Origin: Streptomyces sp. CT34
GTDB taxonomy: Bacteria; Actinomycetota; Actinomycetes; Streptomycetales; Streptomycetaceae
Assembly (NCBI RefSeq): GCF_000805335.1
Contig: NZ_KN708638.1
Span: 5,055,372-5,110,080 of the forward strand
Reading direction: 5' to 3'
Length of the DNA: 54,709 nt
Shown here: in pieces, positions 16,240-24,499 of the stretch
Layout: each line of letters starts with the position of its first letter
Position numbering within the stretch: the first letter of the stretch is position 1
Made by a program: the position numbers and the translations under genes
The notes under the pieces: generated by a model
What the model was told of the DNA's origin: nothing
Database searches by the model: none
The model's input: only the letters and a program-made list of their open reading frames with translations

Positions 16240-16335
16240 CCCGGCTCCCGGCCCCCGACCCCGGCCCCGGCCCCCGACCCCGGGGGCCCGGCCCGCCCGC
16301 CGGTCCCCGGGCGCTGCCCACGGCCCGCGCGCTGC
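16240..16335. other. GC-only low-complexity spacer between convergent genes
   Basis: Repeats of a CCGGCCCCCGACCCCGG block follow the EF-G-binding gene and can fold into hairpins. It may act as a bidirectional terminator, but no clean stem was identified. Confidence 0.3.
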
Positions 16336-17232
16336 TCACAACCCGTGCTCGGCGAGGAAGTCCGTGATCAACGCCCGCCACTCCGCGCCCCGTTCCACCA
16401 TCGGCAGATGGCCGCTCGCGATCTCCGCGTACGCGGCTCCCGGTATGTGGTCGGCCAGGTAACGGGAGTGGTCGGGGTGCAGCAGCCCGTCCCGCGTCGT
16501 GGCGATGACCAGGGTCGGGACCGAGATGCCCGGGAGGTCGGCGGTGGTGTCCACGGCCCGGACGAGGGCCGCCTGCTCGGCCGAGCCGCGCGGCGGCAGT
16601 GCCGGGTCCGGATCGAGAACGGCCGCCAGTTCGGCCGGCGGCAGCGCACTGAGGTACTCGGGCGCCAGCCCGCTCAGCGCGCGGGCCTGCGCGAATCCGG
16701 CGTAGTCGCCCCGGTCCAGGAGGCTCAGCCACAGGTCCAGCCAGATCCGCGCACGGGCGTCCGGCTTCGCCAGGCCCGCGGTCAGGACGAGGCCGCGCAC
16801 CCGTTCGGGGTGGCGCGCGGCGGCCCGTACGGAGACCGCGGTGCCCATGGAGAAGCCGATCAGGGTGAAGGTCTCCAGGCCCGCCGCGGTGGCCAGCGTG
16901 ACCACCGCGTCGGCCAGCGCGTCCAGCTCCAACGGGCCGGTGGCGCGCGGGGTTTCGCCGGACCCCGGGTAGTCGGGGGCCACCACGCGGTGGCCGGAGG
17001 CGGTGAGAGCGGGGATGAGGGTGCCGTAGTTGTCCCGGACGCTGCCGGTCGCGCCGTGGGCGAGCAGCACGCCGGGGCCGGCGGCCGGGCCGGCGAGGGC
17101 GGTGGACAACGGCGGCAAAGCAGCCGGCACGGAACCCGAACCGGAACCCGAACCGGAACCGGAAGCGGACGTCGGAGAGGAAGCGGACGGAACCTGCGAT
17201 ACGGGATTTCGCGAAACGGGAATCTGCGTCAT
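16336..17232 (-). CDS. Alpha/beta hydrolase
   Basis: 298-residue alpha/beta hydrolase. The oxyanion region is LLAHGATGS, the nucleophile elbow is GFSMG, and the catalytic His is in ASGHLPMVE near the C-terminus; an acid residue lies in TRDGLLHPD. Residues ~15-35 are a (Gly-Ser)n stretch coded by a GGTTCC-type repeat. Substrate unknown; the fold includes esterases and haloperoxidase-like enzymes. The start is ATG at 17232, where a -10-like CAACGT ends exactly 7 nt upstream, suggesting a leaderless mRNA. A longer TTG-initiated frame would swallow the promoter. Divergent from, and probably controlled by, the MerR regulator. Confidence 0.82.
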   Translation of the reverse strand: MTQIPVSRNPVSQVPSASSPTSASGSGSGSGSGSVPAALPPLSTALAGPAAGPGVLLAHGATGSVRDNYGTLIPALTASGHRVVAPDYPGSGETPRATGPLELDALADAVVTLATAAGLETFTLIGFSMGTAVSVRAAARHPERVRGLVLTAGLAKPDARARIWLDLWLSLLDRGDYAGFAQARALSGLAPEYLSALPPAELAAVLDPDPALPPRGSAEQAALVRAVDTTADLPGISVPTLVIATTRDGLLHPDHSRYLADHIPGAAYAEIASGHLPMVERGAEWRALITDFLAEHGL

Positions 17233-17239
17233 GCGGAAG

Positions 17240-17271
17240 ACGTTGCCGTTTGACACCGGTGTCAAGGTCAA
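17240..17271 (-). promoter_or_regulatory. MerR-type promoter with a 16-bp operator in a 20-bp spacer
   Basis: On the minus strand, TTGACC (17271-17266) and CAACGT (17245-17240) are separated by 20 bp. That spacer contains the perfect palindrome TTGACACCGGTGTCAA (17265-17250). Overlong spacers with a centred dyad are the hallmark of promoters activated by MerR-family proteins through DNA untwisting. The promoter reads into the hydrolase, and the merR gene starts 33 bp beyond the palindrome on the other strand. Confidence 0.75.
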
Positions 17272-17297
17272 GCCGGCCCGGGGGAGAGGAGCACCAC

Positions 17298-17741
17298 ATG
17301 ACGGACGCGGCGCGACAGCAGACCGGGAAGCGGCCGGCGGACCGGGTGCGCATCGGCGAACTGGCCCGCCGCGCCGGCGTCAGCACCCGTGTGCTGCGCT
17401 ACTACGAGCAGCGCGGCCTGCTCCCTGCCGAACGTGACACGAACGGCTACCGAACCTACGCCCCCGACGCCGTCGAGGCCGTTGCCCGCATCCGCGAACT
17501 GCTCGCCACCGGCCTGAACACCGAGTCCATCCGCGCCCTGCTCCCCTGCGCCCAGGGCGGCCCGGGATTGCAGCCCTGCACGTTGTCGTGGCGCGTCGTG
17601 GAATGCCAAATGGTTCAACTCGACACAGAAATAGCCGAGTTGCAGCAACGTCGTGCCGCCCTGGAGGCGTACGCCGAGACCATGCGCAAACGCCGCGCCC
17701 AGGACGAGGCACCGGCGACGATGGCACTACGGGAGGCGTGA
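17298..17741 (+). CDS. MerR-family transcriptional regulator
   Basis: 147-residue DNA-binding regulator. The winged helix-turn-helix is IGELARRAGVSTRVLRYYEQ, followed by RGLLPAERDTNGYRTY (residues ~18-53), then a coiled-coil dimerisation helix. The C-terminal region has a Cys in LPCAQGG and another in QPCTLSW, but not an obvious metal-binding set; inducer unknown. The start is ATG at 17298, behind GGGGAGAGGAGCACC. It is divergent from the alpha/beta hydrolase, whose promoter contains the likely operator. Confidence 0.88.
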   Translation: MTDAARQQTGKRPADRVRIGELARRAGVSTRVLRYYEQRGLLPAERDTNGYRTYAPDAVEAVARIRELLATGLNTESIRALLPCAQGGPGLQPCTLSWRVVECQMVQLDTEIAELQQRRAALEAYAETMRKRRAQDEAPATMALREA

Positions 17742-18005
17742 CGATGCGCGCGCCTCACGGGGCCCGGCCCGCCCCGCGGCGCGCACGACGACCTGCCCGC
17801 GACTGCCCCTCGCGAGGTGATGTGCCATGTGATGCGCCAACAGCCACTGGCAGTCCCGGGCGAGCTGGTGCAGCTGAACGTGCGCCGAACTCCGGGTCCT
17901 GCAAAGTGTGTGCCGACTGACGCCGAGCCAGTCGGCACACGCGCCCCACCCGCGGTCGTCGCGGATGAGGGTTTCACCTACGTCGAACGCCACCGCACGG
18001 ATCAC
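17727..18005 (-). pseudogene. Truncated HAD-family hydrolase (N-terminal fragment)
   Basis: The frame starts MIRAVAFDVGETLIRDDRGWG, the DxGxT motif I of HAD phosphatases, then ADWLGVSRHT, which is also typical. After about residue 33 the sequence stops resembling a HAD enzyme and runs on as Arg/Ala-rich translation that overlaps the merR 3' end antisense. Motifs II-IV are absent. The break coincides with a perfect 12-bp inverted repeat (17908-17919/17929-17940). It is read as a deletion remnant, not a working enzyme. Confidence 0.6.
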
Positions 18006-18075
18006 GCGGGCAGCCTACGCCGGGGCAGCTCGCGCCCATGGCCGCTGCCTGGCCGTACGGTCCGCGACACGGCAG

Positions 18076-18111
18076 AGCGCCCCGCCCCTGCCGAAGCAGG
18101 CGCGGGGCGCT
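18076..18111 (-). terminator. sdh operon terminator
   Basis: AGCGCCCCGC (18076-18085) pairs with GCGGGGCGCT (18102-18111). An inner CCTGC/GCAGG stem with a CGAA loop (18087-18100) sits on top. It begins about 30 nt past the sdhB stop. Confidence 0.8.
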
Positions 18112-18142
18112 CAGCCAAGTCCCGCAGGGCTCGACCCGGCCG

Positions 18143-18916
18143 TCAGAAGCGGCGGGTGATCAGCGCCCGCTTGACCTCCTGGATCGCCTTGGTGACCTCG
18201 ATACCGCGCGGGCAGGCGTCCGTGCAGTTGAAGGTCGTACGGCAACGCCAGACGCCGTCCTTGTCGTTGAGGATTTCGAGCCGCTGCTCGCCGCCCTCGT
18301 CGCGCGAGTCGAAGATGAAGCGGTGCGCGTTGACGATCGCCGCCGGGCCGAAGTACTGGCCGTCGTTCCAGAACACGGGGCACGAGGTGGTGCAGGCCGC
18401 GCACAGGATGCACTTGGTGGTGTCGTCGAAGCGCTCGCGGTCCTCGGCGGACTGGAGGCGCTCGCGGGTCGGCTCGTTGCCGGTCGTGATCAGGAAGGGC
18501 ATCACGTCCCGGTACGCCTGGAAGAAGGGCTCCATGTCGACGACAAGGTCCTTCAGCACCGTCAGGCCCTTGATGGCCTCGACGGTGATCGGCTTCTCGG
18601 GGTTGATGTCCTTGATCAGCGTCTTGCAGGCCAGGCGGTTGCGGCCGTTGATGCGCATGGCGTCGGAGCCGCAGATGCCGTGGGCGCAGGAGCGCCGGAA
18701 GGTCAGCGAACCGTCCTGGTCCCACTTGATCTTGTGGAGGGCGTCCAGGACGCGCTCCTTGGGGTCGATCTCCAGCTGGAAGTCCTGCCAGCCGGCGTCC
18801 TCCGAGACCTCCGGGTTGAACCGGCGGATCCGGAAGGTGACGCTGATCAGGTGCGAAGCGTCGTTCTCGGCCGCGTCCAGGGCCGCGGAGTGCTTGTCGA
18901 TGGTCGGGGTGCTCAT
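18143..18916 (-). CDS. sdhB: Succinate dehydrogenase iron-sulfur subunit
   Basis: 257-residue electron-transfer subunit of complex II. Cluster ligands are visible: the 2Fe-2S loop around RRSCAHGICGSDAM with LACKTL, the 4Fe-4S set CILCAACTTSCPV, and the 3Fe-4S/4Fe-4S C-terminal Cys in FNCTDACPRG. It passes electrons from SdhA to the membrane anchors. The start is ATG at 18916, overlapping the sdhA stop by one base (TGATG), so translation is coupled. Last gene of sdhCDAB. Confidence 0.97.
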   Translation of the reverse strand: MSTPTIDKHSAALDAAENDASHLISVTFRIRRFNPEVSEDAGWQDFQLEIDPKERVLDALHKIKWDQDGSLTFRRSCAHGICGSDAMRINGRNRLACKTLIKDINPEKPITVEAIKGLTVLKDLVVDMEPFFQAYRDVMPFLITTGNEPTRERLQSAEDRERFDDTTKCILCAACTTSCPVFWNDGQYFGPAAIVNAHRFIFDSRDEGGEQRLEILNDKDGVWRCRTTFNCTDACPRGIEVTKAIQEVKRALITRRF

Positions 18917-20670
18917 CAGTACTTACGCTCCATCGGCTGGTAGCGGGTCTGCACGACCGGCTTGTAGTCGAGCCGGATCGACTCGGAGCCGTCTGCGCCC
19001 ACCTCGCGGTACGCCATGGTGTGCCGCATGAAGTTGACGTCGTCGCGGTTGGGGTAGTCCTCGCGGTAGTGGCCGCCGCGGGACTCCTTGCGGGCGAGGG
19101 CCGACACCGCCATGACCTCGGCCAGGTCGAGCAGGTTGCCCAGCTCGACGGCCTCCAGCAGGTCGGTGTTGAACCGCTTGCCCTTGTCCTGGATCGCCAC
19201 GTTCCGGTAGCGCTCGCGCAGTTCGGCGATCTTCTCGACCGCGGTCTTGATGGTCTGCTCGGTACGGAACACCATCACGTTGGCGTCCATGGTCTCCTGG
19301 AGCTCCTTGCGGATCTCGGTGACCCGCTCGCCTCCGGTGGAGTTGCGCAGCCGCTCCACCTGGTCGGCGACGAGCTTCGCCGGGTCCTCGGGAAGCTCGA
19401 CGAAGTCGGCGGTGGCCGCGTACTGCGCGGCGGCGATGCCGGCCCGGCGGCCGAAGACGTTGATGTCCAGAAGGGAGTTGGTGCCCAGGCGGTTGGCGCC
19501 GTGCACGGAGACGCAGGCGACCTCGCCGGCGGCGTACAGGCCCGGGACGACGGTGGTGTTGTCGGCCAGCACCTCGCCCTCGACGTTGGTCGGGATGCCG
19601 CCCATGGCGTAGTGCGCGGTCGGCTGGATCGGGATCGGGTCCGTGTAGGGCTCGATACCGAGGTAGGTCCGCGCGAACTCGGTGATGTCCGGGAGCTTGG
19701 CGTCCAGCTGCTCCGGCGGCAGGTGCGTCAGGTCCAGGTAGACGTGGTCGCCGTCGGGACCGCAGCCGCGGCCCTCGCGGATCTCCGTGTAGATGGAGCG
19801 CGAGACGACGTCACGCGAGGCGAGGTCCTTCATGACGGGCGCGTACTTCTCCATGAAGCGCTCGCCGTCCTTGTTGCGGAGGATGCCGCCCTCGCCGCGC
19901 GCACCCTCGGTCAGCAGGATGCCCATCCGCCAGATGCCCGTCGGGTGGAACTGGAAGAACTCCATGTCCTCCAGCGGCAGTCCGCGGCGGTACGCGGCGG
20001 CCTGGCCGTCACCGGTCAGGGTGTGCGCGTTGGAGGTCACCTTGAAGAACTTGCCGGTGCCGCCGGACGCGAAGATGATCGCCTTCGCCTGGAAGACGTG
20101 GATCTCGCCGGTCGCCAGCTCGTACGCGACGACGCCCGCGGACTTCTTGACGCCGTCGACGTCCTGGAGCAGCAGGTCGAGCACGTAGAACTCGTTGAAG
20201 AACTCCACGCCCTCCTTGACGCAGTTCTGGTACAGCGTCTGGAGGATCATGTGGCCGGTGCGGTCCGAGGCGTAGCAGGACCGGCGGACCGGGGCCTCAC
20301 CGTGGTTGCGGGAGTGGCCGCCGAAGCGGCGCTGGTCGATCGTGCCGTCCGGGGTGCGGTTGAACGGAAGGCCCATCTTCTCCAGGTCGAGGACCGAGTC
20401 GATGGCCTCCTTCGCGAGGATCTCGGCGGCGTCCTGGTCGACCAGGTAGTCGCCGCCCTTGATCGTGTCGAAGGTGTGCCACTCCCAGTTGTCCTCCTCG
20501 ACGTTCGCGAGGGCGGCGGCCATACCGCCCTGGGCGGCGCCGGTGTGGGAGCGGGTCGGGTAGAGCTTCGTCAGCACGGCGGTGCGGCTGCGCTTGGTCG
20601 ACTCGATGGCCGCGCGCATGCCGGCGCCGCCGGCGCCGACGATGACGGTGTCGTACTTGTGGATCTTCAT
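18916..20670 (-). CDS. sdhA: Succinate dehydrogenase flavoprotein subunit
   Basis: 584-residue catalytic subunit oxidising succinate to fumarate with covalently bound FAD. The dinucleotide-binding GAGGAGMRAA is at the N-terminus. The flavinylation histidine region is RSHTGAAQGGMAAAL, and the active-site segment is HPTGIWRMGILLTEGARGEGG. The start is ATG at 20670 with GAGGTACC upstream. Membrane-associated through SdhCD; part of the TCA cycle and respiratory chain. Confidence 0.97.
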   Translation of the reverse strand: MKIHKYDTVIVGAGGAGMRAAIESTKRSRTAVLTKLYPTRSHTGAAQGGMAAALANVEEDNWEWHTFDTIKGGDYLVDQDAAEILAKEAIDSVLDLEKMGLPFNRTPDGTIDQRRFGGHSRNHGEAPVRRSCYASDRTGHMILQTLYQNCVKEGVEFFNEFYVLDLLLQDVDGVKKSAGVVAYELATGEIHVFQAKAIIFASGGTGKFFKVTSNAHTLTGDGQAAAYRRGLPLEDMEFFQFHPTGIWRMGILLTEGARGEGGILRNKDGERFMEKYAPVMKDLASRDVVSRSIYTEIREGRGCGPDGDHVYLDLTHLPPEQLDAKLPDITEFARTYLGIEPYTDPIPIQPTAHYAMGGIPTNVEGEVLADNTTVVPGLYAAGEVACVSVHGANRLGTNSLLDINVFGRRAGIAAAQYAATADFVELPEDPAKLVADQVERLRNSTGGERVTEIRKELQETMDANVMVFRTEQTIKTAVEKIAELRERYRNVAIQDKGKRFNTDLLEAVELGNLLDLAEVMAVSALARKESRGGHYREDYPNRDDVNFMRHTMAYREVGADGSESIRLDYKPVVQTRYQPMERKY

Positions 20671-20703
20671 TGATTGGTACCTCGGTCCCTCGTGGCCCGG
20701 CGC

Positions 20704-21192
20704 CTAGCGGATGTTCGGGTCGAAGGTGAAGATCACCAGCGTGCCCAGAAGGACGGTGAACACCGTGGCGGTGTAGAGCAGCATCTTCAGCCAGAAGCGG
20801 GTGTTGTCCCGCTGCGCGTAGTCGTTGATGACGGTGCGCAGGCCGTTGGCGCCGTGCAGCATGGCGAGCCAGAGCATGCACAGATCCCAGCCTTGCCAGA
20901 ACGGCGAGGCCCAGCGGCCGGCCACGAAGGCGAAGCCGATCTTGGAGACGCCGCCGTCGAGCACCAGCTGGATCAGCAGGTGGCCGAGGACCAGGACGAC
21001 GAGCACGATGCCGGACAGCCGCATGAACAGCCAGCCGTAGAGCTCGAAGTTGGTGCGGGTCGCCTTCGGGGTCTTGGCGGTGCGCTTGCGCGGCGGCTCG
21101 ATGACCGGTGCGGGGTTGTCCACGTCGTAGAGCGAGACGCCGTCGGACGCGCCTCCCGCGGTGGCACCTGCGGTGGTGGATTCAGCAGACAT
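20704..21192 (-). CDS. sdhD: Succinate dehydrogenase membrane anchor subunit
   Basis: 162-residue hydrophobic anchor with three transmembrane helices (YGWLFMRLSGIVLVVLVLGH is the first). The conserved helix WLAMLHGANGLRTVINDY contains a probable haem/quinone-site histidine. The N-terminal ~50 residues are cytosolic and Ala/Pro-rich. The gene starts 6 nt after the sdhC stop in the sdhCDAB operon and precedes sdhA. Confidence 0.92.
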   Translation of the reverse strand: MSAESTTAGATAGGASDGVSLYDVDNPAPVIEPPRKRTAKTPKATRTNFELYGWLFMRLSGIVLVVLVLGHLLIQLVLDGGVSKIGFAFVAGRWASPFWQGWDLCMLWLAMLHGANGLRTVINDYAQRDNTRFWLKMLLYTATVFTVLLGTLVIFTFDPNIR

Positions 21193-21198
21193 CTCGCG

Positions 21199-21579
21199 TC
21201 AGCTCCCGAACAGCGTGCGCAGCGTGTGCTGGAGCACGGGGTAGAAGGCACCGGCCATCAGCACGACCCAGACACCGACAACGGTCCACAGCAGCTGCTT
21301 CTGGTACTTCGGGCCCTTGGACCAGAAGTCCACCGCGATGACCCGGAGACCGTTGAGCGCGTGGAAGAGGATGGCGGCGACCAGGCCGTACTCCATCACG
21401 TTGACGATGGGCGTCTTGTATGTCGCAACGACGTTGTCGTACGCGTCGGGCGAGACGCGTACGAGAGCGGTGTCGAGGACGTGGACGAACAGGAAGAAGA
21501 AGATGAGGACGCCGGTGACTCGGTGAGCCACCCAGGACCACATGCCTTCCCGGCCGCGGTACAGCGTTCCAGCCGGCAC
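21199..21579 (-). CDS. sdhC: Succinate dehydrogenase cytochrome b556 subunit
   Basis: 126-residue membrane subunit. The SdhC signature is in MWSWVAHRVTGVLIFFFLF and HVLDTALVRV, with further helices VVATYKTPIVNVMEYGLVAA and TVVGVWVVLMAGAFY. It binds haem b and quinone together with SdhD. First gene of sdhCDAB; ATG at 21579. Confidence 0.93.
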   Translation of the reverse strand: MPAGTLYRGREGMWSWVAHRVTGVLIFFFLFVHVLDTALVRVSPDAYDNVVATYKTPIVNVMEYGLVAAILFHALNGLRVIAVDFWSKGPKYQKQLLWTVVGVWVVLMAGAFYPVLQHTLRTLFGS

Positions 21580-21710
21580 GGAAGAACCCTCCGGGAGCGG
21601 GGACTAGGGCCGCGCCGGCTTCTGTGTCGGTCGGGCCCGGCCGGGTACGGTCCACCGGCCGCTCGTCATCGTATCGACGCGCTGTCGGTTCCTCGCGCGG
21701 GGGTCCTTAG

Positions 21711-21744
21711 GTGTGATCAAACAGGCACCAACGGGCTATCACAC
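21711..21744. promoter_or_regulatory. Inverted repeat upstream of sdhC
   Basis: GTGTGAT (21711-21717) and ATCACAC (21738-21744) form a perfect 7-bp inverted repeat separated by 20 bp, in the 182-bp AT-richer space between the OHCU-like gene and sdhC. It could be an operator for the sdh operon. The spacing does not fit a CRP site, and no regulator is assigned. Confidence 0.35.
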
Positions 21745-21761
21745 AAGTACGAAACGGGATA

Positions 21762-22319
21762 TCACCGGCAATTGGCCGCAAGTCGCGCCAGTCGGCCGCG
21801 GGCCAGCCGGCGCAATTCCTCCGCGGTGACCGACCGCTCCTGGTCCGGTGCGTTGCCCAGCCGGGTGCGCAGCGCGTACAGCGTCCGGTCCAGCAGTTCC
21901 TCGTCTCCGTAGCCGTCCAGGCAGAGCGTGAAGACATGGCGGAAGCGGCGTTCGTACTCGGCGTGCGCGGCGCGCAGCGCGGTGGCGGCGGCGCGGGTAC
22001 CGGGGCCGCGCTCGGCCCGCGGGAGCGGGGCGGCGGACTCGCGCGCGAGGGCCCCGGCCACCTCGGCCGCGGTGAGGTCGTAGCCGGCCTCGTCGCCGGC
22101 GGCCAGCAGGGAGCCCGGGTCCGGGTAGGGGCGGTGCGCGGCGATCCGCTCGGCCCAGCGGCGGCAGCCGCAGCACGCCAGCAGGGCGGCCACCGCGGCG
22201 TCGTGGGAGAGGGCGTTGAAGCGGTCGAGACCGCGCTGCTGGGGGTGCGCCGGCGGCGGCGCGATCCGGCTCTGCCAAGGTATGCCGCACCTCTGGAGGT
22301 GCGGATGCGGCCGCGTCAT
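21762..22319 (-). CDS. OHCU-decarboxylase (UraD)-like protein, catalytic motifs absent
   Basis: 185-residue helical protein of the 2-oxo-4-hydroxy-4-carboxy-5-ureidoimidazoline decarboxylase fold. LDRFNALSHDAAVAALLACCGC, then HAEYERRFRHVFTLCLDGYG and LRTRLGNAPDQE, are typical family blocks. The catalytic HPRIG and S-x-x-EQ segments that should lie between them are missing, so urate-pathway activity is doubtful. No urate or allantoin genes are nearby. The start is uncertain: ATG at 22319 is the last usable start before the conserved part, but it lacks a Shine-Dalgarno. The frame remains open upstream to 22580. Confidence 0.6.
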   Translation of the reverse strand: MTRPHPHLQRCGIPWQSRIAPPPAHPQQRGLDRFNALSHDAAVAALLACCGCRRWAERIAAHRPYPDPGSLLAAGDEAGYDLTAAEVAGALARESAAPLPRAERGPGTRAAATALRAAHAEYERRFRHVFTLCLDGYGDEELLDRTLYALRTRLGNAPDQERSVTAEELRRLARGRLARLAANCR

Positions 22320-22714
22320 CGGGCGGGCGGCCGGGGTGTCGCCGGACAGCGTGGGCTCCTCGGACGGATGAGATCGGATGCGAAGGGGTCTGTTCGACGG
22401 GTGCGGAAGGGGCGACTGACGGAAGCTGGAGGGGCGCTTGAACGGAAATGAACGAAAAGCCTGATACGTACGGAAGTGGAGGCGGGTGCGGTGATCTGAC
22501 CGACGATGACGATGCGGCACCCGGCGGATTTCCGGCGGTCCAGCAGCCCCCCGGAAGGGGGTGAGCGGCGGATTGCCCACGCTAACGACGCTTGTCGGCC
22601 ACTGTCCGATGGATGCGCGATTTTCACCCGGATGAGAGAGCTTTTGCGCGCTCGGTGGACAGCCCGTTCCGCGCTCCTGGCAATACCTTCGCCCCGAAAA
22701 GTGAGGATTGCACG
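22320..22714. other. 395-bp divergent intergenic region
   Basis: It separates the OHCU-like gene (-) from the hexosaminidase (+) and should hold both promoters. A GAGGA Shine-Dalgarno (22703-22707) serves the hexosaminidase. By eye I see no DasR-type palindrome and no gene. Confidence 0.4.
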
Positions 22715-24418
22715 ATGTCGAACCCGATGCGGCTGCCGCAGTTCCTGCGGCCCTCGGCCTCCCCGCCGTCCCCTCGGAAGCGCCGCCGCAGCAGCGGCCC
22801 GGCGGCCCGGTCCGCGGCGCTGGCCGCCCCGGTGCTCGCCGGAGCGCTGCTGCTCGGCGGCTGCTCGGGGGCGGCCGATTCCCAGTCCCCGGGGCGCGTC
22901 GCCTCCGAAGGCCGTGCCGCGCCCACCCCGACCTGGGCGAAGGTGACCGGTCCGCCGCACATCGTCCCGGCCGTACGGGAGTTCCGCCCGGCCGACGGAA
23001 TCGGCTGGCGTCCGTCCAAGGGCGCCAGGGTGGTGGTACCGGCCGGGGAGAAGAGCACCGTCGCCGGTGAAGCGCAACTCATGGCCAAGGATCTCGGCGG
23101 GCTCCAGGTTGTGTGGGGAGAGCAGACCGTACGGCCCGGGGACGTCGAGGTGAAGCTCACCGGGAAGGACACCGGCCGGCCGGACACCGCACCGCCCGCG
23201 CGCACCGCCGACGAGTCCTACACCCTCACCGCCCGCGGCACCCGGCTCACCCTCACGGCCCCCACCGGCGCCGGAATCTTCAACGGCACCCGCACCGTCA
23301 AGCAGGCCGTCCGCACGGCCGGCGGGCTCCCCGAGGGCACCATCGACGACCGCCCGGACCGACCGGAGCGCGGGATGATGCTGGACAACGCCCGCAAGCC
23401 GTTCACCGCGGACTGGATCGAGGCCCGCATCCGGCAGCTCGCCGACCTCAAGCTCAACGAGCTCCAGCTGCACTTCTCCGACGACCAGGGCTTCCGCATC
23501 CAGAGCGACAGCCACCCCGAGATCGTCTCCGCGGACCATCTGACCAAGGGCCAGGTGCGCCACCTGGTGAAGGTCGGGCAGAGCCTGCACGTCTCGGTCA
23601 TCCCGGAGATCGACTCGCCCGGCCACCTCGGCGCCGTGCTGGACCACTATCCCGACCTCCAGCTCCGCAGCGCCTCCGGCAGGGTGGTGCGCGGTGCGAT
23701 CGACATCTCCAACCCGAAGTCCGGCGAGCTGGTCGACTCGCTGCTGAAGGAGTACGCCCAGCTGTTCCCGGGTCCGTACTGGCACCTGGGCGGCGACGAG
23801 TACCAGGCGCTGACGGCGAGCGACCCGGCGTCGTCGTATCCGCAGCTCGCCAGGGCCGCGCGGGACAGGTACGGGTCCGGCGCCACCATCAAGGATCTGG
23901 CGACCGGCTGGCTCAACGACCGGCAGAAGACCGTCCAGGCGGCCGGCAAGAGCCGGATCGAAGCCTGGAACGACGGCTTCTTCGCGGACGGCAAGGTGGC
24001 CGCGGACAAGAACCGCACGGCCGTCTACTGGACCGGCAAGGAGATCGGCGCCCGCGACCCGGCCGGGTACCTCGACGAGGGCCGCACGGTGCTGAACGCC
24101 AACGACGAGTACCTCTACTACGTGCTCGGCGAGCCCAACAACTTCACCTATCCGACCGGTGAGCGGATCTACCGGAGCTGGACCCCGCGGGTGCTGCGCG
24201 GCACCTCCCCGGTGTCCGCGCCGGCGAGTGCGACCGGGCCCGACCGTATCCCGGGCGGGCGGTTCGCGGTCTGGTGCGACCACTCGCAGGCGCAGACCGC
24301 GCAGCAGATCGCGGACGGCATCCGGCTGCCGCTGGCGGCGCTGGCGCAGAAGACCTGGGACCCGCGGACCCCCGCGCTGTCCTGGGCGGACTTCAGGGCG
24401 CTGGCGAACCGGGTGTGA
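22715..24418 (+). CDS. Beta-N-acetylhexosaminidase lipoprotein (GH20)
   Basis: 567-residue exported glycoside hydrolase. The signal peptide LAAPVLAGALLLGGC ends in a lipobox, so the protein is lipid-anchored outside the cell. A GH20b-type N-terminal domain (about 80-200) leads into the (beta/alpha)8 barrel starting RGMMLDNARKPF. The catalytic Asp-Glu pair is in HLGGDEY (D361-E362). It releases GlcNAc from chitin oligomers or peptidoglycan fragments by substrate-assisted catalysis. The start is ATG at 22715 (GAGGATTGCACG before it); the longer frame would bury the signal peptide. Confidence 0.92.
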   Translation: MSNPMRLPQFLRPSASPPSPRKRRRSSGPAARSAALAAPVLAGALLLGGCSGAADSQSPGRVASEGRAAPTPTWAKVTGPPHIVPAVREFRPADGIGWRPSKGARVVVPAGEKSTVAGEAQLMAKDLGGLQVVWGEQTVRPGDVEVKLTGKDTGRPDTAPPARTADESYTLTARGTRLTLTAPTGAGIFNGTRTVKQAVRTAGGLPEGTIDDRPDRPERGMMLDNARKPFTADWIEARIRQLADLKLNELQLHFSDDQGFRIQSDSHPEIVSADHLTKGQVRHLVKVGQSLHVSVIPEIDSPGHLGAVLDHYPDLQLRSASGRVVRGAIDISNPKSGELVDSLLKEYAQLFPGPYWHLGGDEYQALTASDPASSYPQLARAARDRYGSGATIKDLATGWLNDRQKTVQAAGKSRIEAWNDGFFADGKVAADKNRTAVYWTGKEIGARDPAGYLDEGRTVLNANDEYLYYVLGEPNNFTYPTGERIYRSWTPRVLRGTSPVSAPASATGPDRIPGGRFAVWCDHSQAQTAQQIADGIRLPLAALAQKTWDPRTPALSWADFRALANRV

Positions 24419-24455
24419 GCGCTCCGGGGAGAAGGACCGGAGACCGGATACGAGG

Positions 24456-24499
24456 GACGGCCGGGGCCGCCACCCCCCACAGGAGAGGCCCCGGCCGTC
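24456..24499 (+). terminator. Hexosaminidase terminator
   Basis: Perfect 13-bp inverted repeat GACGGCCGGGGCC (24456-24468) / GGCCCCGGCCGTC (24487-24499), beginning 37 nt after the hexosaminidase stop. Confidence 0.8.

Noticed and set aside
17250..17271. TTG start at 17271 for the alpha/beta hydrolase
   Set aside because: It would place the -35, the operator and the -10 inside the coding sequence; the ATG at 17232 fits the promoter geometry.
17906..17942. Terminator for merR at the 12-bp hairpin
   Set aside because: It lies inside the HAD fragment's conserved codons and 165 nt past the merR stop. More likely a coincidental or breakpoint-associated inverted repeat.
22600..22714. DasR (GlcNAc) operator upstream of the hexosaminidase
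   Set aside because: No match to the TGGTCTAGACCA-type palindrome was found by eye.
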